Numbered from the stretch's first letter, positions 1-12,050 are shown. The stretch: 64,000 nucleotides of DNA from Cydia pomonella (GCF_033807575.1 NC_084704.1:8021056-8085055), one strand, 5' to 3'. Translations and numbers: made by a program. Notes: generated by a model not told the origin, from the letters alone.

Positions 1-240
1 TTTAAATGTTGTTATCATACTGTGAAATTGTTACAAATCCTTTGTGAGCTGATAAATAAACATTTTATCAAGCAGTATTCGCACGATTATACACGACGGT
101 TTTGTAAGAACGAGATATGAAGGGTCGTTTATCTTACTATCTCATTCGTGTAGAAGTGGCTATATTAACTGCCTGTTTGCGTTTTTTATTAGTGGATAAA
201 TGTTTAAAAAAAGTAAAAAACAATATAGACCCTACTCATA

Positions 241-395
241 GTGTTGTGTTCCTGCTGGGTGAGTAAGGTTGCCAGAGCTCAACGAGGGGGGAGGGGAAGG
301 GGGGGTAGTTGCAGGCGTACGTAGGCTACGGAGACTGCTTACCATCAGGCGGGCAGTATGCTTGTTTGCCACCAACGTAGTATATAAAAAAAAAG
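241..395 (+). repeat. Dispersed lepidopteran repeat, family A copy 1
   Basis: The segment matches three other copies in this window (8,691-8,820; 16,131-16,250; 53,431-53,590 on the minus strand). They share GGTGAGTAAGG near the 5' side, then CATAGGCTACG-like and CTGCTTACCATCAGG blocks, and end in TTTGCCACC and GTAGTAT. This copy has a long impure G tract at about 285-308 where the 53.5-kb copy has an uninterrupted run. The core resembles a repeat common in moths and butterflies; its class (SINE or LINE 3' end) is not certain. The short ORF across it is not a gene. Confidence 0.75.
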
Positions 396-3300
396 CAATA
401 ACTTCCCTTCCGCTAAAACACGACTATAATAGTTTGAATTTTTTAATTTGTGTTTGACCATAATGAAAAACTTCCAGTACTATTTTTGCTGCACTAATGT
501 GCACATTTCCGAGCATGTTGGAGAAAACATAGTTTCCTTTCTAAGGACCTGTTTCACAATGTCCAAGTAAAGTATTGGTTAGCTAATTAACAAATAAATT
601 AACTGCCAGATAAAACTTCCTACTTAACTAATACTTTACGAGTATCTACCTACCAGTTAAGCTTATTTGAAGATTGTGAAACGCCAACGACGACTTTATT
701 CGTCAGATAAGTGGCAAGTAGCTTATTCAGGACTTTACTCGCACATTGTATAAATAAATAAATTAATTAATTGTGAAGTAGGCTTTAAGTGTCGAAAATA
801 TTTTACGTTCAAAGCAAGTCAAAGCTCAATTTTAAAAACATCTTATTGATAAAATTCAGTTGTAGTCTTAACTTGGTTTGTCTATCTAGTTCTGTCAGAA
901 TAACTTGATGCATAAAGAACTATACGATTCAGCATTACACGAGGTGCCTTCTCAAAACAGCAGGCATGTAGTGTTCTTGTAATTAAATTATAGTAAATGA
1001 GAAACCGTCATCTTTTACGCATATTTTTAGAGTGTTCGTACCACCGGTCAATCAGTATGTAAAAAAGATCGAACTTGTATACTCGTACACTGTTCGCCAT
1101 AGATGTATGTGAAAATTTGGCTTTGTGTAGCTCTCTAACATAAGGTTCTGTCGTTGTCTTTGTTGCGAAACAAAGCACTAACCAACAGTTGAGTTGCCCT
1201 TGTTTTGCGTTACGTACCGCTGACGAATCTAAGATCTAAATGGCTTTAGGAGGGAACGGAAATTATATCAATCATGTTTCTTTGATAAAGTCGGCGGCAA
1301 ATTGCTGGTCTAGTCCACTCACAAATACCTATACCAGGAAATGATCGAAATATAACAAGAAACATAATATATCTCCAAACTCAGTGGTCAGGTATATTGA
1401 TCAAATGTATTGGACATAGGACTTTGAATATTGTAGCAGGAACCTACGCCTAGTCTAGAACCGAAGACTCGTTAGTTCGTAATATCCTGTCGCTAAGTGT
1501 CGGTGCCGCCGCGATGATTACCGAACGCCCGGTATCGGAAAAACATTAATTTACCGATATATTTTGCTGAAAGTCGAGGTTTCGTAATTTGACGTTTTAA
1601 ATATTTATGGCTAGGGAAGTAAGACGAGTGGAATTAGTATTACATTGTACCGCCTATTTGTTAGTTACGTGCAAGCATTTGTATTGTTGGGCATTTATTT
1701 CGTATGTAGATAACTTTCATTAGCACTTTATTACTTAATGATATGATTGTATGCGCATCAGTTTACCGAGATCAGTCAATACAAATATTAAGTACAGACT
1801 ATAAAATAATTTTTGACCATACTACCTATATTTAACCAAAAACATTCAACATCAAAATAACGGATTTCATTTGAGAAAATAATTCATACATCTCAAAATT
1901 AGATACTTTTACAGACCCGGTTCAGAACTTTACTGAGTAAATATTTCTATATTCACTTTTACGTAGATTTAAATACCATTTATTCATTACTAGCTATATA
2001 GGTACTAACTAGTGAGGGTCATGTTTTCCATAAATATGTCTAATAAGAACCGACCAGTTATGCAGCTTTCATTACATTTTAGTACTTCACATGTTCACAT
2101 AAGTTAATATGCCATTGGATACTTGAGACGCTGTTATTATGATATTGGTGTTTACCATGTATCGGTATTTTGATATAAGTATTGCGCTGGAGAGCTGCCA
2201 AACTTCAAGGAAAGATTTCGATGTTAACTCGGGTAACGAAGCTCTTCGTTTGAACTTGTCGGTTTAATACAGTTTCAAAGTCAATTTCTGTATCTTAATC
2301 TTAATGTTTGATCTAGGTATGTGCAAATTACATTTATAATAGAATTACGATTTTATAATTTAATTATAATCCAGTATTTATTTTCTATTATATTGATAGG
2401 TCTCCAACCTATAGATTAAAGAAAATACAACATAAAAATTACATTTTAATATCAGTCGTACTGCTTAAGCTCTGTACAACTAGGTAGTTTTAAGTTAGTT
2501 ATAGTAATCAGTTGTATATATCCATTATATGTATCGTTACTGTAAATAAAATAAAACCACTAGGTAACAAATTTCTATAAAGTGAAGTCTGAAATTTGTT
2601 TATATAAAGTGTCAGTTTATTTATATAAAGGTTATGAATCCTCTATATATATAAGAAATATTTTACATGAAAACGTGTTAAGGTATCACCCGCACATACT
2701 TTAAATGTATGGAGTGATGGGGATTAAAACGCGCCTGACCCCATTTTATACATTTAATTATTTTACTCATTTATTTTTCTAGTGCAAGTGTTAAATTATC
2801 AGAGCCCATATGATCATTACAAAAATAAGAGACTTAAAAAATCATATTTAAAACAATAAGTAACAATTTTTCATGCTAAATATTTCTTTCTAAATACATT
2901 TACGGTACATTTACATCTCATCAATTCAGTATCATGAACTTTCAAAAATTACTATGCGTATTGCTTACCAAGTCTCACAATTTTAAGGTACACCAATAGT
3001 ACACTAGTTACTTTCTGTATCTCTATTGTATAATTTAAAAACAGTCATATCTTACGTGGGAAAATTTAAAGTTAATAATCATATTAGTTCACTAATGTTC
3101 CTGGAACTATATTTCAATTGATTTACGCCCGCGAAAACCTTAACCTAAATGTCGAACTCGGAACTAAACGCCATCGTTTTTCATCGGATGTAGTAAGCAT
3201 CAATAGACGTTGACTAACATCGCAAAAACTATATGCAGGTTTGCACATAATGCATATATGACCTCCGCCACAAACGGCGAAGGTTCGCATGAGAACCTGA

Positions 3301-5140
3301 GATATGTCTAGTTATTGTCTGTCTGTATTGTTCAGTTTGCACATGAGATAAGACAACTACTGATATGCATTCATGTTACGTGGATTGTTGAGGTAATAGG
3401 TTTCTAACTAATGACAATTTGAGCTTTGCACAATTAAATTATTTATGAGCTGCTTCGAAAGTATTTTATAAAGTAAAGCTTAAACAATCCAATTATTAAA
3501 TACGTATTCGAAAACAAAGTAATGTTATTCCGGAATATCTGATTACTTCCTCCTATCGATCACTTTTGAAAACATATCGTATTTCAGGAAACGATCTTTG
3601 TTCTGGGAAGGTTTCGTTATTCAAATAATTTGGAAAATGTTCATGTATTTATGAACTTTCCTGTAATAATATGCTTCAATATAGTTTTCAAATGAAACAG
3701 GAACGTGAATGCTCTCTCGCATGATTATAACTTTACTTGATTAATTGAATTTTTGTCGCATTGTACATACATATTAATAGATGGCATCATTGCTCTATTT
3801 GAAATTGTTTTTTTGTTATAACAGTACAAATATATCTTTAGCAAAATGATGCCTCTATCCATTAAAAATCAGACTTTTATATGTATATATATATACCTAA
3901 TAGCGATATTGACACACTAACAGATTCCCACGCCATTGATAAACGCACTCTTCAATGCTACAAGAGCAACTTGAAATTCAACCAGCACTTAATTTCGCCG
4001 TAAAAAGACCGAAGCAATAAAAATGATATTTAATATTCTATGCACATACGCAGTTAGAGTTCGCGTGTTTTAACAGCACGTGTCGCGTGTATAATTTGAG
4101 AAAAATACTTAATGGGCGGCTGGGAAATTTTTAAGGGTTACCTAACTTCCATATGTAATGTAATTTTAAAAGGGTTCCGCAAGTTAAAATAATTCTAATG
4201 TGTCTCGATAGATTTGGCGCCATAGTAGTCAGCGCAAATTGTGTCACGAAAAAAAATTATATGCACCTTTCGTACGCAGTGAGGTAACTCTTTTAGTTCA
4301 CTAGTTCCGTTTAGTTCAGTAGCTCAACAGATCCATCTATATCAACAGTACTCGCTTCATTTCTCTCATTCGCGGATAAATTGAGTTGAATGAAGAATGA
4401 ATTTGATAGACCATTTCATCCATTCCATTTAAATATTTCATTCGCGAACTACTCATGTCTACGCCATAAGACACTCTTGGTCTGCCTCGCGTGTACATAT
4501 TCCGTTGAAATACGAATTCATTTGAGAACGCGCTTTAAACCACAAATATTAACAGAAGTCAGCCAAGCTTAACGGTGGCACTGTGGCATTAACATTCATT
4601 TCATAATGACTTATTTATTTTACATTTTATTACAATAGCTACTTCTTCAACGAAATGCGAACAAGTATAGGTTTGAAACCGCTAGCTTCTTTTTGTAAGC
4701 CACACTTCTCACCGCTAAGCCACCGACGCTTACCTAAGTCGGCTAAATATTTATGTGCTAATTAGTCGGCTAGTTGGTTAGTCAGCCACATACATAATGG
4801 ATAAAACGTTAAACCCTTATCCAGGTGATTTTATTATTTTTCCTTTATTTGCATAATAATTCACAGATGGTATTTGCAGAATATGAGGTACTGATATCCT
4901 GGTAGGGCATAGCAAATATCTTACATATTAAAGTCGAAATAATAATTAATCAAAACATTTATATGAGATTCAATCATTATAAAGTAATTAAATAATCTCA
5001 CAAAAATTTCAAGCCACATTACTGATGTTATAACTAAGTTTACATGCGACCATTTTAGCAACCATATGAGGCAATTCAAAAAGTATGAGGCTGACATTCT
5101 TCTGACATAGGATTGTCATTTTTGAACGGAACTGTGTCCG
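396..5140. other. AT-rich stretch without recognised gene
   Basis: About 4.7 kb without a convincing exon, RNA gene or known repeat. Open frames are short and of low complexity. A GC-richer island at about 3,120-3,300 and another at 4,200-4,570 contain no splice-flanked coding frame that I can support. They could be conserved non-coding DNA, but that needs comparison with related genomes. Confidence 0.5.
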
Positions 5141-5218
5141 CCAATTTAACCCATATCAAGGCAGAGGCAATTTAGCGACCATGTTAAATCGCCTCTGTCT
5201 TGATAAGGGTTAAATTGG
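5141..5218. repeat. Short fold-back (hairpin) repeat
   Basis: CCAATTTAACCCATATCAAG and the following GCAGAGGC on the left pair with GCCTCTGTCTTGATAAGGGT and TAAATTGG on the right. The stems are about 28 bp with a loop of about 22 bp. It is probably a small MITE-like element. A miRNA-type hairpin is possible, but nothing supports it. Confidence 0.7.
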
Positions 5219-5756
5219 TTTTCCAGCGGCTGTTACTGTTAGTAGGGCAGAAATGTCCTAGACATTGAAAAATATATAGGTATATTCGATCTACTATACA
5301 AATTATTCGAAAATGACTTTTCGCAATCAGAGTAATAAATTATACCTCTTCAGTCAACAACATTTTATTGAAATACATAATTTGGTATTGCGAATTCAAT
5401 GAAGATAACGATAATGTCGTCATATAAAAAATAATTAGGATGCCTATCGAAATTCCGATCGTTAAAATAAGTAGGACATAATCGTATTCGATACTAAGTC
5501 GTACGATTGCACGATTGACCCGGCGTTACACAATGCGAATACTCTACATAAAATGATCACAATCTATTGCGAGATGATCAGGCGGTACTCGTATTTATTT
5601 ATCATAAAAGTTTTATGAAAAAATTACGAGCTACATAATATCGAAAGAAACCTAAAAGAAATAATATCACAGATATAGCTGGTCAAAAGAGTATGTCAGT
5701 AGAAAAAGACACGAATTTATAATTTTCTATGGAACGATAACCCTTCGCGCCTACAT

Positions 5757-5930
5757 TTTTAGGGTTCCGTAGCCAAAGGGTGAAACGACCTATTACTAAG
5801 ACTCCGCTGTCCGTCCGTCCGTCCGTCCGTCTGTCACAAGGCTGTATTATCTCATGAACCGTGATAGTTAGACAGTTGAAATTTTCACAGATGATGTATT
5901 TCTGTTGCCGCTATAACAACAAATACTAAA
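5757..5930 (-). repeat. Copy of the TAGGGTTCCGTA repeat, inverted half
   Basis: It starts TTTTTAGGGTTCCGTAGCC, contains a (CCGT)n run at about 5,810-5,832 (inside the repeat in this family), then ATCTCATGAACCGTGATAG and ATTTTCACAGATGATG. It is the reverse complement of the right half of the adjacent element at 5,932-6,242, so the two copies lie head to head and form a large palindrome. Confidence 0.8.
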
Positions 5931-5931
5931 A

Positions 5932-6284
5932 AATCGGCCAAGTGCGAGTCGGACTCGCACAGGAAGGGTTCCATACCATTATCTATAAAAACGGTCACCC
6001 ATACAAGTACTGACCCCACCCGACATTGCTTAACTTCGGTGATTGGATGAGAACCTCGAGATAAATATTTATTTTATTCTGTTTTTAGTATTTGTTGTTA
6101 TAGGGACAACAGAAATACATAATCTGTAGAAATTTCAACTGGCTAACTATCACAGTTCATGACATACAGCCTGGTGACAGACGGACAGCGGAGTCTCAGT
6201 AATAGGGTCCCGTTTGACTCTTTGGGTACGGAACCCTAAAAAGTAATCGTTAGGCGAGTCCGACTCGCACTTGTCCGGTTTTTT
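5932..6284 (+). repeat. Lepidopteran repeat containing a 5S-rRNA-like block
   Basis: It begins AAAAAATCGGCCAAGTGCGA and GTCGGACTCGCAC, continues through a 5S rRNA-like segment, and ends TACGGAACCCTAAAAA at about 6,242. An inverted AGTCCGACTCGCAC piece and a poly-T follow to 6,284. This arrangement (GCGAGTCGGACTCGC head, 5S-like middle, GGAACCCTA tail) is a well-known dispersed repeat of lepidopteran genomes. It is non-coding. Confidence 0.8.
5992..6055 (-). pseudogene. 5S rRNA-derived fragment
   Basis: On the minus strand this reads GGTTCTCATCCAATCACCGA, then AGTTAAGCAATGTCGGG, GGGTCAGTACTTG and TATGGGTGACCG. That is the central part of animal 5S rRNA, including the internal control region. 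The 5' ~30 nt and 3' end of 5S are absent and there are a few substitutions, so it is not a functional 5S gene. It lies inside a dispersed repeat, which suggests a 5S-derived (SINE3-like) origin for that repeat. Confidence 0.8.
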
Positions 6285-6504
6285 TTAATCTACTGACAGA
6301 AATCGCTTGGCAGATATTAGATGGGGCTGATTTCCACTGGTAAAAGGGTCTACTATAGTAATAGTCTAATCCAACTCGAAATCTTATTAGTATTAATACT
6401 CTAAATATTGGGAACCTTTTACATCTCCAGATTTAATGTATTTTTAACCACAGAGACTATACGTCTCTATTGTATTGTAGTAATTATTTAATTTAAGATT
6501 ATTA

Positions 6505-6665
6505 TAATGTAATGTTGACCCAGGTATTGGCTGTTGTATTTATAAATGTTGTTATGTATTTTTCATGTCACTATATAATGTTACTATAAATGTTGTATTG
6601 ACTTGTAAAAGAGCCCTTGAGGCCTTGTGGCAGAATACATTTAGGAAATTTTGAATTTTGAAATG
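6505..6665 (+). repeat. Repeat 3' end, family shared with 50.57 kb
   Basis: GTATTGGCTGTT, CATGTCACTATA, TAAATGTTGTATTG, CTTGTAAAAGAGCCC and CAGAATACATTT recur in the same order at about 50,575-50,675. Both copies end in TTTTGAATTTTG-like sequence, as LINE 3' ends often do. No coding sequence is left. Confidence 0.55.
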
Positions 6666-6716
6666 CTTATAGTGATATGCACAGGTAGCGGACCTTTGTA
6701 TCTAAGATCCTTAGAC

Positions 6717-7000
6717 CAATTATAAGTGTACTTTGCAAAAAAAGGTACTAGATGTAGTAGGCTCAGAATGGGAGAGGATCGCGTAGTCAAGGAAGCGTAC
6801 TTGGGGCGACCAACCGGCTGTCGACCGATCGGGCGCCCCAGGTACCGCTGGTATGATGTCGTGGAGGCGGACCTGCGTCGGCTGAATGCCAATTCATGGC
6901 AGGAAACCGCGCTGGATCGGGACAGGTGGCGTTCTCTCGTTTCGGAGGCCAAGATTCTTTTTGGATCGCTGAGCCAAAGCAGTTAGTTAGTTAGTTAGAT
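6717..7000 (+). mobile_element. LINE (RTE-like) reverse-transcriptase C-terminal fragment
   Basis: The frame from about 6,726 to a stop at 6,986 encodes motifs typical of the C-terminal end of RTE-type LINE ORFs: GRPTGCRPIGRPRYRW, then DVVEADLRRLN, then ALDRDRWRSLVSEAKILFG. The reverse-transcriptase core upstream is missing, so this is a 5'-truncated copy. It ends in a (GTTA)n run (about 6,981-7,000), as expected for RTE-clade 3' tails. A more decayed relative lies at 25,785-25,999. The minus-strand ORF over the same DNA is its shadow. Confidence 0.75.
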
Positions 7001-7412
7001 ATAGTAGGTAATATTGTAAGTACATTTAGAGTATAAAGCTAACACTCACTTCGTTTTTGGTTGTGTTACATCGCTACGTCACTTTGTGTTAGTATTATGA
7101 GAAAATAATGCAAAAGGCGCAACCCCACAAGAAATAACGATGTAAATTTCTAGGATAAGTAATAGGTGCATACAAACGAGGTATGGTATGCCCCATATAT
7201 TTATTTAATATTGAAAGTCCACTTTGTAAAAAAAATATTTAGATATTTTTTAGCTTCATTCATAATAAAATCTTTCCTGTTTATACATAATTTATTGTAC
7301 ATATTTAATTTCGTAATATTTAGTCAATGTTGACAGATCAATCATGATATGAATGTATCTATCTCATTTTATAACCGAATCATGGACGCAGATTTTTTTA
7401 AATTAAATTTTT

Positions 7413-7553
7413 AAAGTCAGACCAAACTAAGTTGGCTGCGATTTTGATAGCCCAGCCTGTGCAAGTGTTAAGTAACGTCAATTTGACGTTAAAATAACAC
7501 TTTTACTGTCTGGGCTATCAAAATCGCCGCCAACATATCTTGGTCTGACTCTA
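7413..7553. repeat. MITE, family B (AGTCAGACCA ends), copy 1
   Basis: AAAGTCAGACCAAACTAAGT, TGGCTGCGATTTTGATAGCC and CAG on the left pair with CTGGGCTATCAAAATCGC, CGCCAACATATCTTGG and TCTGACTCT on the right. Inside is the recurring GCAAGTGTTAAGTAA / AATAACACTT pair. Further copies are at 38,594-38,753 and, decayed, at 62,467-62,559. Confidence 0.85.
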
Positions 7554-8690
7554 AAAAGGCTTGACAGAGTCGTGCTTTCCTAAATTCCCCGACAAAGTTG
7601 AAATTGGAATGGAAAATAGGGAAATTCAAATTGTAATTATGAATATTCATGTACATGCTATGCTAAGTGCAACGGTAACGGTTCTACGGAAGTTAATAAA
7701 TGGCCAGGTTGCTAGTTTGTGTTCGTGACATTTTAGCTTTAGAATTCTTTAATTATGTACTACTAGGGTGATTTTCATATAAATTTAGTACTCGTATCTA
7801 TTACATATTTATGATATTTGGTTTGGTACCTACTAAAATATATTTTAAGTATTAATCTTGTAGTTAATAAAGGTTCTTAATATGTATGGGTAACTAAGTA
7901 AATTCAATTATTTCCTAGTTAGGGCCTTTAGGTATAGGTAGATTAGTACATAAAATAATATTATCCTACATTAAATTTATTATTTTACTGTAGTTAAAGA
8001 AAGGAGTTTCTTTGACTCTTAAATGATAAAAGGAAAACAAGGCCATTGAAAGGAAAACTTTTTTAATAAATCCTGCATTTCACAAGAACTAGAATTTGCT
8101 CCAAAATACAGTTTTTCTCCGATGTAGTAACCTACTTTCGATAAACAAATGGGAAAACGTTCTATTTTTAAACGCTCTCAATCGTTTCCTTAACTATAGA
8201 CAATAGAAAGATTCGCATACATTATGCGTTCACACTACTTCACACCGGCCATCGACGCGAAGAGCCAACGTGGTTTACGTTCACGTTTTCTTTAGCAGTA
8301 GATGTATTTGTAACTTTATGGCACACACTAAGAATGCGCTTTTCGTTAAAATTGTAATATACCTTCAGATAATATTTAACGAAATAAAACATATAATATA
8401 CATGAATTAAAAAAAAATTGCTGTGTTGATTCAGATGAACATTACTCGATAAAATGTAATAACTTAAGTTATTCGTATTTCGTGCGAGTCTTTAACGTTG
8501 CTAGTAAATAATAAAACATAAATTTAATAATCTATCTATTTATATGTATCCTTATTTTTCCAGTTAAGTGATAGATTGGAATCTCTATAAATTTTGCGGT
8601 TAGTAATATGCACTGTGCAATTATAAGATCCATCAAAATTAGATGTATATTTAATAAGTACTAAATAATTTCATAAAAATAATAATATAA
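7554..8690. other. AT-rich stretch without recognised gene
   Basis: No exon, RNA gene or clear repeat is recognisable. ORFs are absent or under 60 codons. Confidence 0.5.
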
Positions 8691-8820
8691 GTGTGTTGTT
8701 CCTGCCGGTGAGTAAGGGTCGGCAACGTCCTCTGGAGCTGCTGGCGTACATAGGCTACGATAACTGCTTACCATCAGGCGGGCCGTATGTTTGTTTGCCA
8801 CCGACGTAGTATAAATATAG
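8691..8820 (+). repeat. Dispersed lepidopteran repeat, family A copy 2
   Basis: Same order of blocks as copy 1 (CCTGCCGGTGAGTAAGGGTC, CATAGGCTACG, CTGCTTACCATCAGGCGGGC, TTTGCCACC), ending GTAGTATAAATA. The G tract seen in copies 1 and 4 is absent here. The 92-residue minus-strand ORF over it is a chance frame. Confidence 0.75.
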
Positions 8821-9409
8821 TAGAACAATCTAAGAGCAGAGATAACATGTGTGTATGTATGTATGTACCTTACGTTACTCGTACCGTGGGGATTGGGGAA
8901 TGAGTACTTCGACACCCCCGGGCGTTTTCCTCGGCGCACGCACGTTTATATCGTGCAGATAGCTACGACGTGGGAAATCTTTGGCGAGAAATGACTTAAG
9001 TTGTATAAACATTTCACACGTAGGTACATAAAATTATTTAAAAAATAGCAATTATAATATATGATATGAATTATTTAAGTAATCATTGAATACAAATGAG
9101 ATTAGATTGCGGATTGTATAATAAGATTACTTAATAGGAATGTCGCCGTAGGTAGTTATTAAGAAAGTTTTTGACCGGAATTTTGAAAATGTATCTTCTA
9201 TATTTACAATTTATACTTCTTTGATTTTCTGTAAATACTACATATAATATTTTGATAGTTGGGTAGATGCGCCTAAATAATCTAGTACCTACCTAAGCAA
9301 AAAGTAATTTAAGATTTTTTTAAAGTAAGGTAACATTTTATTTAATCATATTTCATTATAACTTATATTTTTAAAGATATTTAAACTGTAAAATATTAAA
9401 ACCACTTAC

Positions 9410-9437
9410 CGAATATTACGAAAATCTTCGTCTTCAT
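9410..9437 (-). CDS. Probable first coding exon of a secreted or membrane protein (partial)
   Basis: On the minus strand ATG at 9,437 starts MKTKIFVIF and one base of a Gly codon. A textbook 5' splice site follows (TTCG then GTAAGTGG, exon end 9,410), leaving phase 1. The residues look like the start of a signal peptide or membrane leader, and a phase-1 intron inside or just after a leader is common in insect genes. Upstream DNA (9,438-9,610) is sharply GC/CpG-rich compared with its surroundings, as expected of a promoter or 5'UTR. Later exons should lie at lower coordinates on the same strand; I could not identify any down to position 1. The product is unknown. The inference rests on the start, the donor and the context only. 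Confidence 0.45.
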
Positions 9438-9610
9438 TTTTTCAGCCAGCACTATCACACCTCCAAAAATTAAGTAAAAAATAATTTAAATTTAATTCGT
9501 TTTGAATTAGTTCGAAATTCGAACGCGGCGGCGTGATTCGCGCGTCACTGCCGATCCGCGTGTGCGCAGCGCCCGCGCCGGCGCCGGCCGCACGTTCACT
9601 TTCTACGTAG
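9438..9610 (-). promoter_or_regulatory. CpG-rich leader/promoter of the 9.4-kb exon
   Basis: A strongly GC-rich block (about 9,520-9,600: GCGCGTCACTGCCGATCC, GCGCCGGCGCCGGCC) lies just upstream of the minus-strand exon at 9,437. On the minus strand it includes CGGCAGTGACG, a possible CAGT-type initiator, about 110 nt from the ATG. The long minus ORF over this block ends out of frame with the ATG and is not taken as coding. Confidence 0.4.
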
Positions 9611-10411
9611 TGGGGTCGCCCTACGGGAAGACAAGGGTTTGTTGACATGCTTACAACCAAACAATTGACATGCGCATAACTCGATTATCAGCACGATAAC
9701 CAAGCGCAATATCAAATATCTTTATGCTTTTACGGAAATCGTAGCCACATGTATATTGTGATGATTCTATTTTCACGTAATTATTGACAGCTTATTGTAA
9801 TTGATTGCTAAGTAGCTATTGACTAATTATTTGTTGTATTTACAAACAATAACGTTTTACTCGTAAGTACGTACCTACATATGTAGGTATGCTATGTGAG
9901 GGTGACACGGCGTTCTTGTTATTTCTTTTCTGAGCAAAATCACTGTTTACTGGCGCTAGCGTAGAAAAGTTTTTATTTTTATTTTTCTGCGATAGATTCG
10001 TTTGATGTTGTCAGCAGGCCCAGCGTCGAGAGCTTTTAGTAAGAAAATGGTTATTAGATAACACTATATTGGGCTCCAAAGTATTAACTGAGGATGCAAC
10101 CCTTAAGTTAAGAAAATGGATAACAATTAATTTCTAGAATCTAGGGTACAGCGCCATCAGGAAGCGAGGTCGATTTTGACGTGACTCACCGAGATTTTAA
10201 CCTGTATCGTCTAGTTCGATAAATCTTAATTCTCTATTTAAGATTTTTCTAAAACAGTGCAATATACAATTTATTTATTTGTTATCAGGTATTTTTTTAA
10301 ACTGACGCTAGGGCAAAATGGTAGGGAACGTCATTATTTGCAGGAACTGGTAAAGTTAATCAAAATACGCAACTTGAAAAGTACTAAATGTTTTGTTCGG
10401 TATATTATATA

Positions 10412-10683
10412 CTAAACCACCACCACTGACCTACCTAATAAACCAGTCATTCGTCGAAGGCGCATTTCTGGACTTCTGCTGAAAATTGCCTTAATAAAAC
10501 CGGTCCATAAAAGGAACAAAAAAACGGATCCCAAAAATTATCGACCCATCGCGCTTTTACCTGTGTTTTCTAAAGTGTACGAAAAGGCATAGCCATCAGA
10601 TTAAACTCATTTTGCGAAAAATATAATATATTTGATAATGCCCACTACGGTTTCCGCAAGAATCGCTCCACGAGATTAGCCGT
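10412..10683 (+). mobile_element. LINE reverse-transcriptase fragment (Jockey/CR1-like), frameshifted
   Basis: Reading across three frames gives PPPLTYLINQSFVEGAFLDF, then LKIALIKPVHKRN, DPKNYRPIALLPVFSKVYEK, and RLNSFCEKYNIFDN followed by AHYGFRKNRSTRLAVL. These are the fingers/palm blocks of non-LTR reverse transcriptases (NYRPIxLLPVFSKVxEK and the YGFRxxRST block). At least two frameshifts break it, near 10,480 and 10,590, so it is dead. A SINE in reverse orientation follows directly. Confidence 0.85.
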
Positions 10684-10812
10684 ACTTATATAAATAGAGA
10701 ACACCCATGACTCAGGAACAAATATCTGTGTTCATCACACAAATAAATACCCTTACCGGGAATCGAACCCGGGATCGTCGGCTTCATAGGCGGCGGTCTT
10801 ATCGCTAAAAAG
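10684..10812 (-). repeat. tRNA-headed SINE (family S1), reverse copy
   Basis: The reverse complement holds the tRNA-like B box GGTTCGATTCC within CCCGGGTTCGATTCCCGG, then AAGGGTATTTATTTGTGTGA, ATATTTGTTCCTGAGTCATG and GGTGTT. It is the same family as 24,091-24,345, truncated at both ends. Confidence 0.8.
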
Positions 10813-11040
10813 CGATCTCTTCCAGATATCCATGTAATTATTTTTAAAACTACAATTAGGTATGTATATATAACCTATAAGCCCCGGGAAATAGACCTAT
10901 CATACACTTTCTAACGAATGAAAACGAAGCTAGAAAATAGTTAAAATTATCGGAGCATGCTGCAACGCTAACACCGATGCTCGCCATTGATAGCCACTCC
11001 CTGTTACACACGATTTCAACAAGAACTAATTACTCTTCAC

Positions 11041-11110
11041 TTTTTAGGGTCTTGTAACCAAAATGGCAAAAACGGAACCCTTATAGTCCTGTCATGTCCG
11101 TCTCGGAGGG
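11041..11110. repeat. Fragment of the TAGGGTTCCGTA repeat
   Basis: TTTTTAGGGTCTTGTAACC and GGCAAAAACGGAACCCTTAT, then CCTGTCATGTCCGTC, match the terminal part of the 5.8-6.2-kb repeat. Similar pieces lie at about 32,300, 35,918-35,949 and 48,524-48,566. Confidence 0.65.
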
Positions 11111-11400
11111 AGGGAGACACTCCATACATTTAACTAAAAGTGAAAAAAATCTACGTGTGGCATATCATTCCATTGATTTTTAGTAACAAGTTTTAGGTTA
11201 TTAAAAAAGTTCATTAATTTAGTGAATACTTTTGAAAATATTTCCTTTGAAAGTCTAAAACAATGTGCCCCTCCACTGTAACTTTTGAACCGAGCGTGCA
11301 ATATTAATGAAAAATAAATTAAAATATAGCTAAATTAATACTTTCCATGAAAATTGTTTTGAACATTATTATTATGCACGGCCCAACACACACACTTGAC

Positions 11401-11565
11401 TGGGTGATTTATCTTAACTAATGTTGATATATTTTTATGATTACGGTTTTATTTCAGACGAATTTGAAACAAAGATTTCATTCAAATTCGTCTGAAATAA
11501 AACCGTAATCAGAAAAATATATCAACATTATTTGTATCTAAGTACGACATAAGATAAATCACCCA
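11401..11565. repeat. Long hairpin repeat (MITE-like)
   Basis: TGGGTGATTTATCTTA (11,401) pairs with TAAGATAAATCACCCA (ends 11,565). The inner arms GATTACGGTTTTATTTCAGA and CGAATTTGAA pair almost perfectly with their complements around a short spacer at about 11,470-11,480. High arm identity indicates a recent insertion or gene conversion. Confidence 0.8.
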
Positions 11566-11889
11566 ATTCTTAAAGATAATTGGCTGTGACAATCTCTTAG
11601 CCAGATAAATGGGAGCCCTGCAAACGAATATTAAGACGGGCAGATGTGAAGTATTATTCATTCCGATATTCCTTAACAGCTAATGAAACCTGAGATAAAG
11701 GGGCTAAAGAAATAGCTAAAAAAGGACCCATACTCGTAAGTCGAAGAATAATTTAGTGTTAGTAAGTATCGTGAGGTAGCATTGTGATGACTGCTTATAG
11801 ACTTGCATTTGTCCCTTATGCTGTCAACAACAACAATCCGAATACACGTAGGTATTAAAGCGTCAGGCACGCTTAAGTGAAACTTGTGG

Positions 11890-12050
11890 ATTAGCCACCG
11901 TCCTGTATACTTGGCTTACTTACTTGGCTGGCGCGATGACCTAAAATTAGTCTTGGCCTCCAACACATTTTGCTCGATCCTAAGCGAATTCACGCCAGCT
12001 TTCGCCGTCGCCGAGCTCACCGTCCTGTATATCACAACGTATTTAGAGTA
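11890..12050 (+). repeat. Dispersed repeat fragment
   Basis: ACTTGGCTGGCGCGATGACC, GTCTTGGCCTCCAACAC and GCGAATTCACGCCAGCTTTC form a GC-richer block typical of lepidopteran dispersed repeats. No protein can be read. The call rests on recognition of the motif order and is tentative. Confidence 0.4.

Noticed and set aside
5992..6055. Functional 5S rRNA gene
   Set aside because: Only the central part is present, inside a dispersed repeat, with substitutions.
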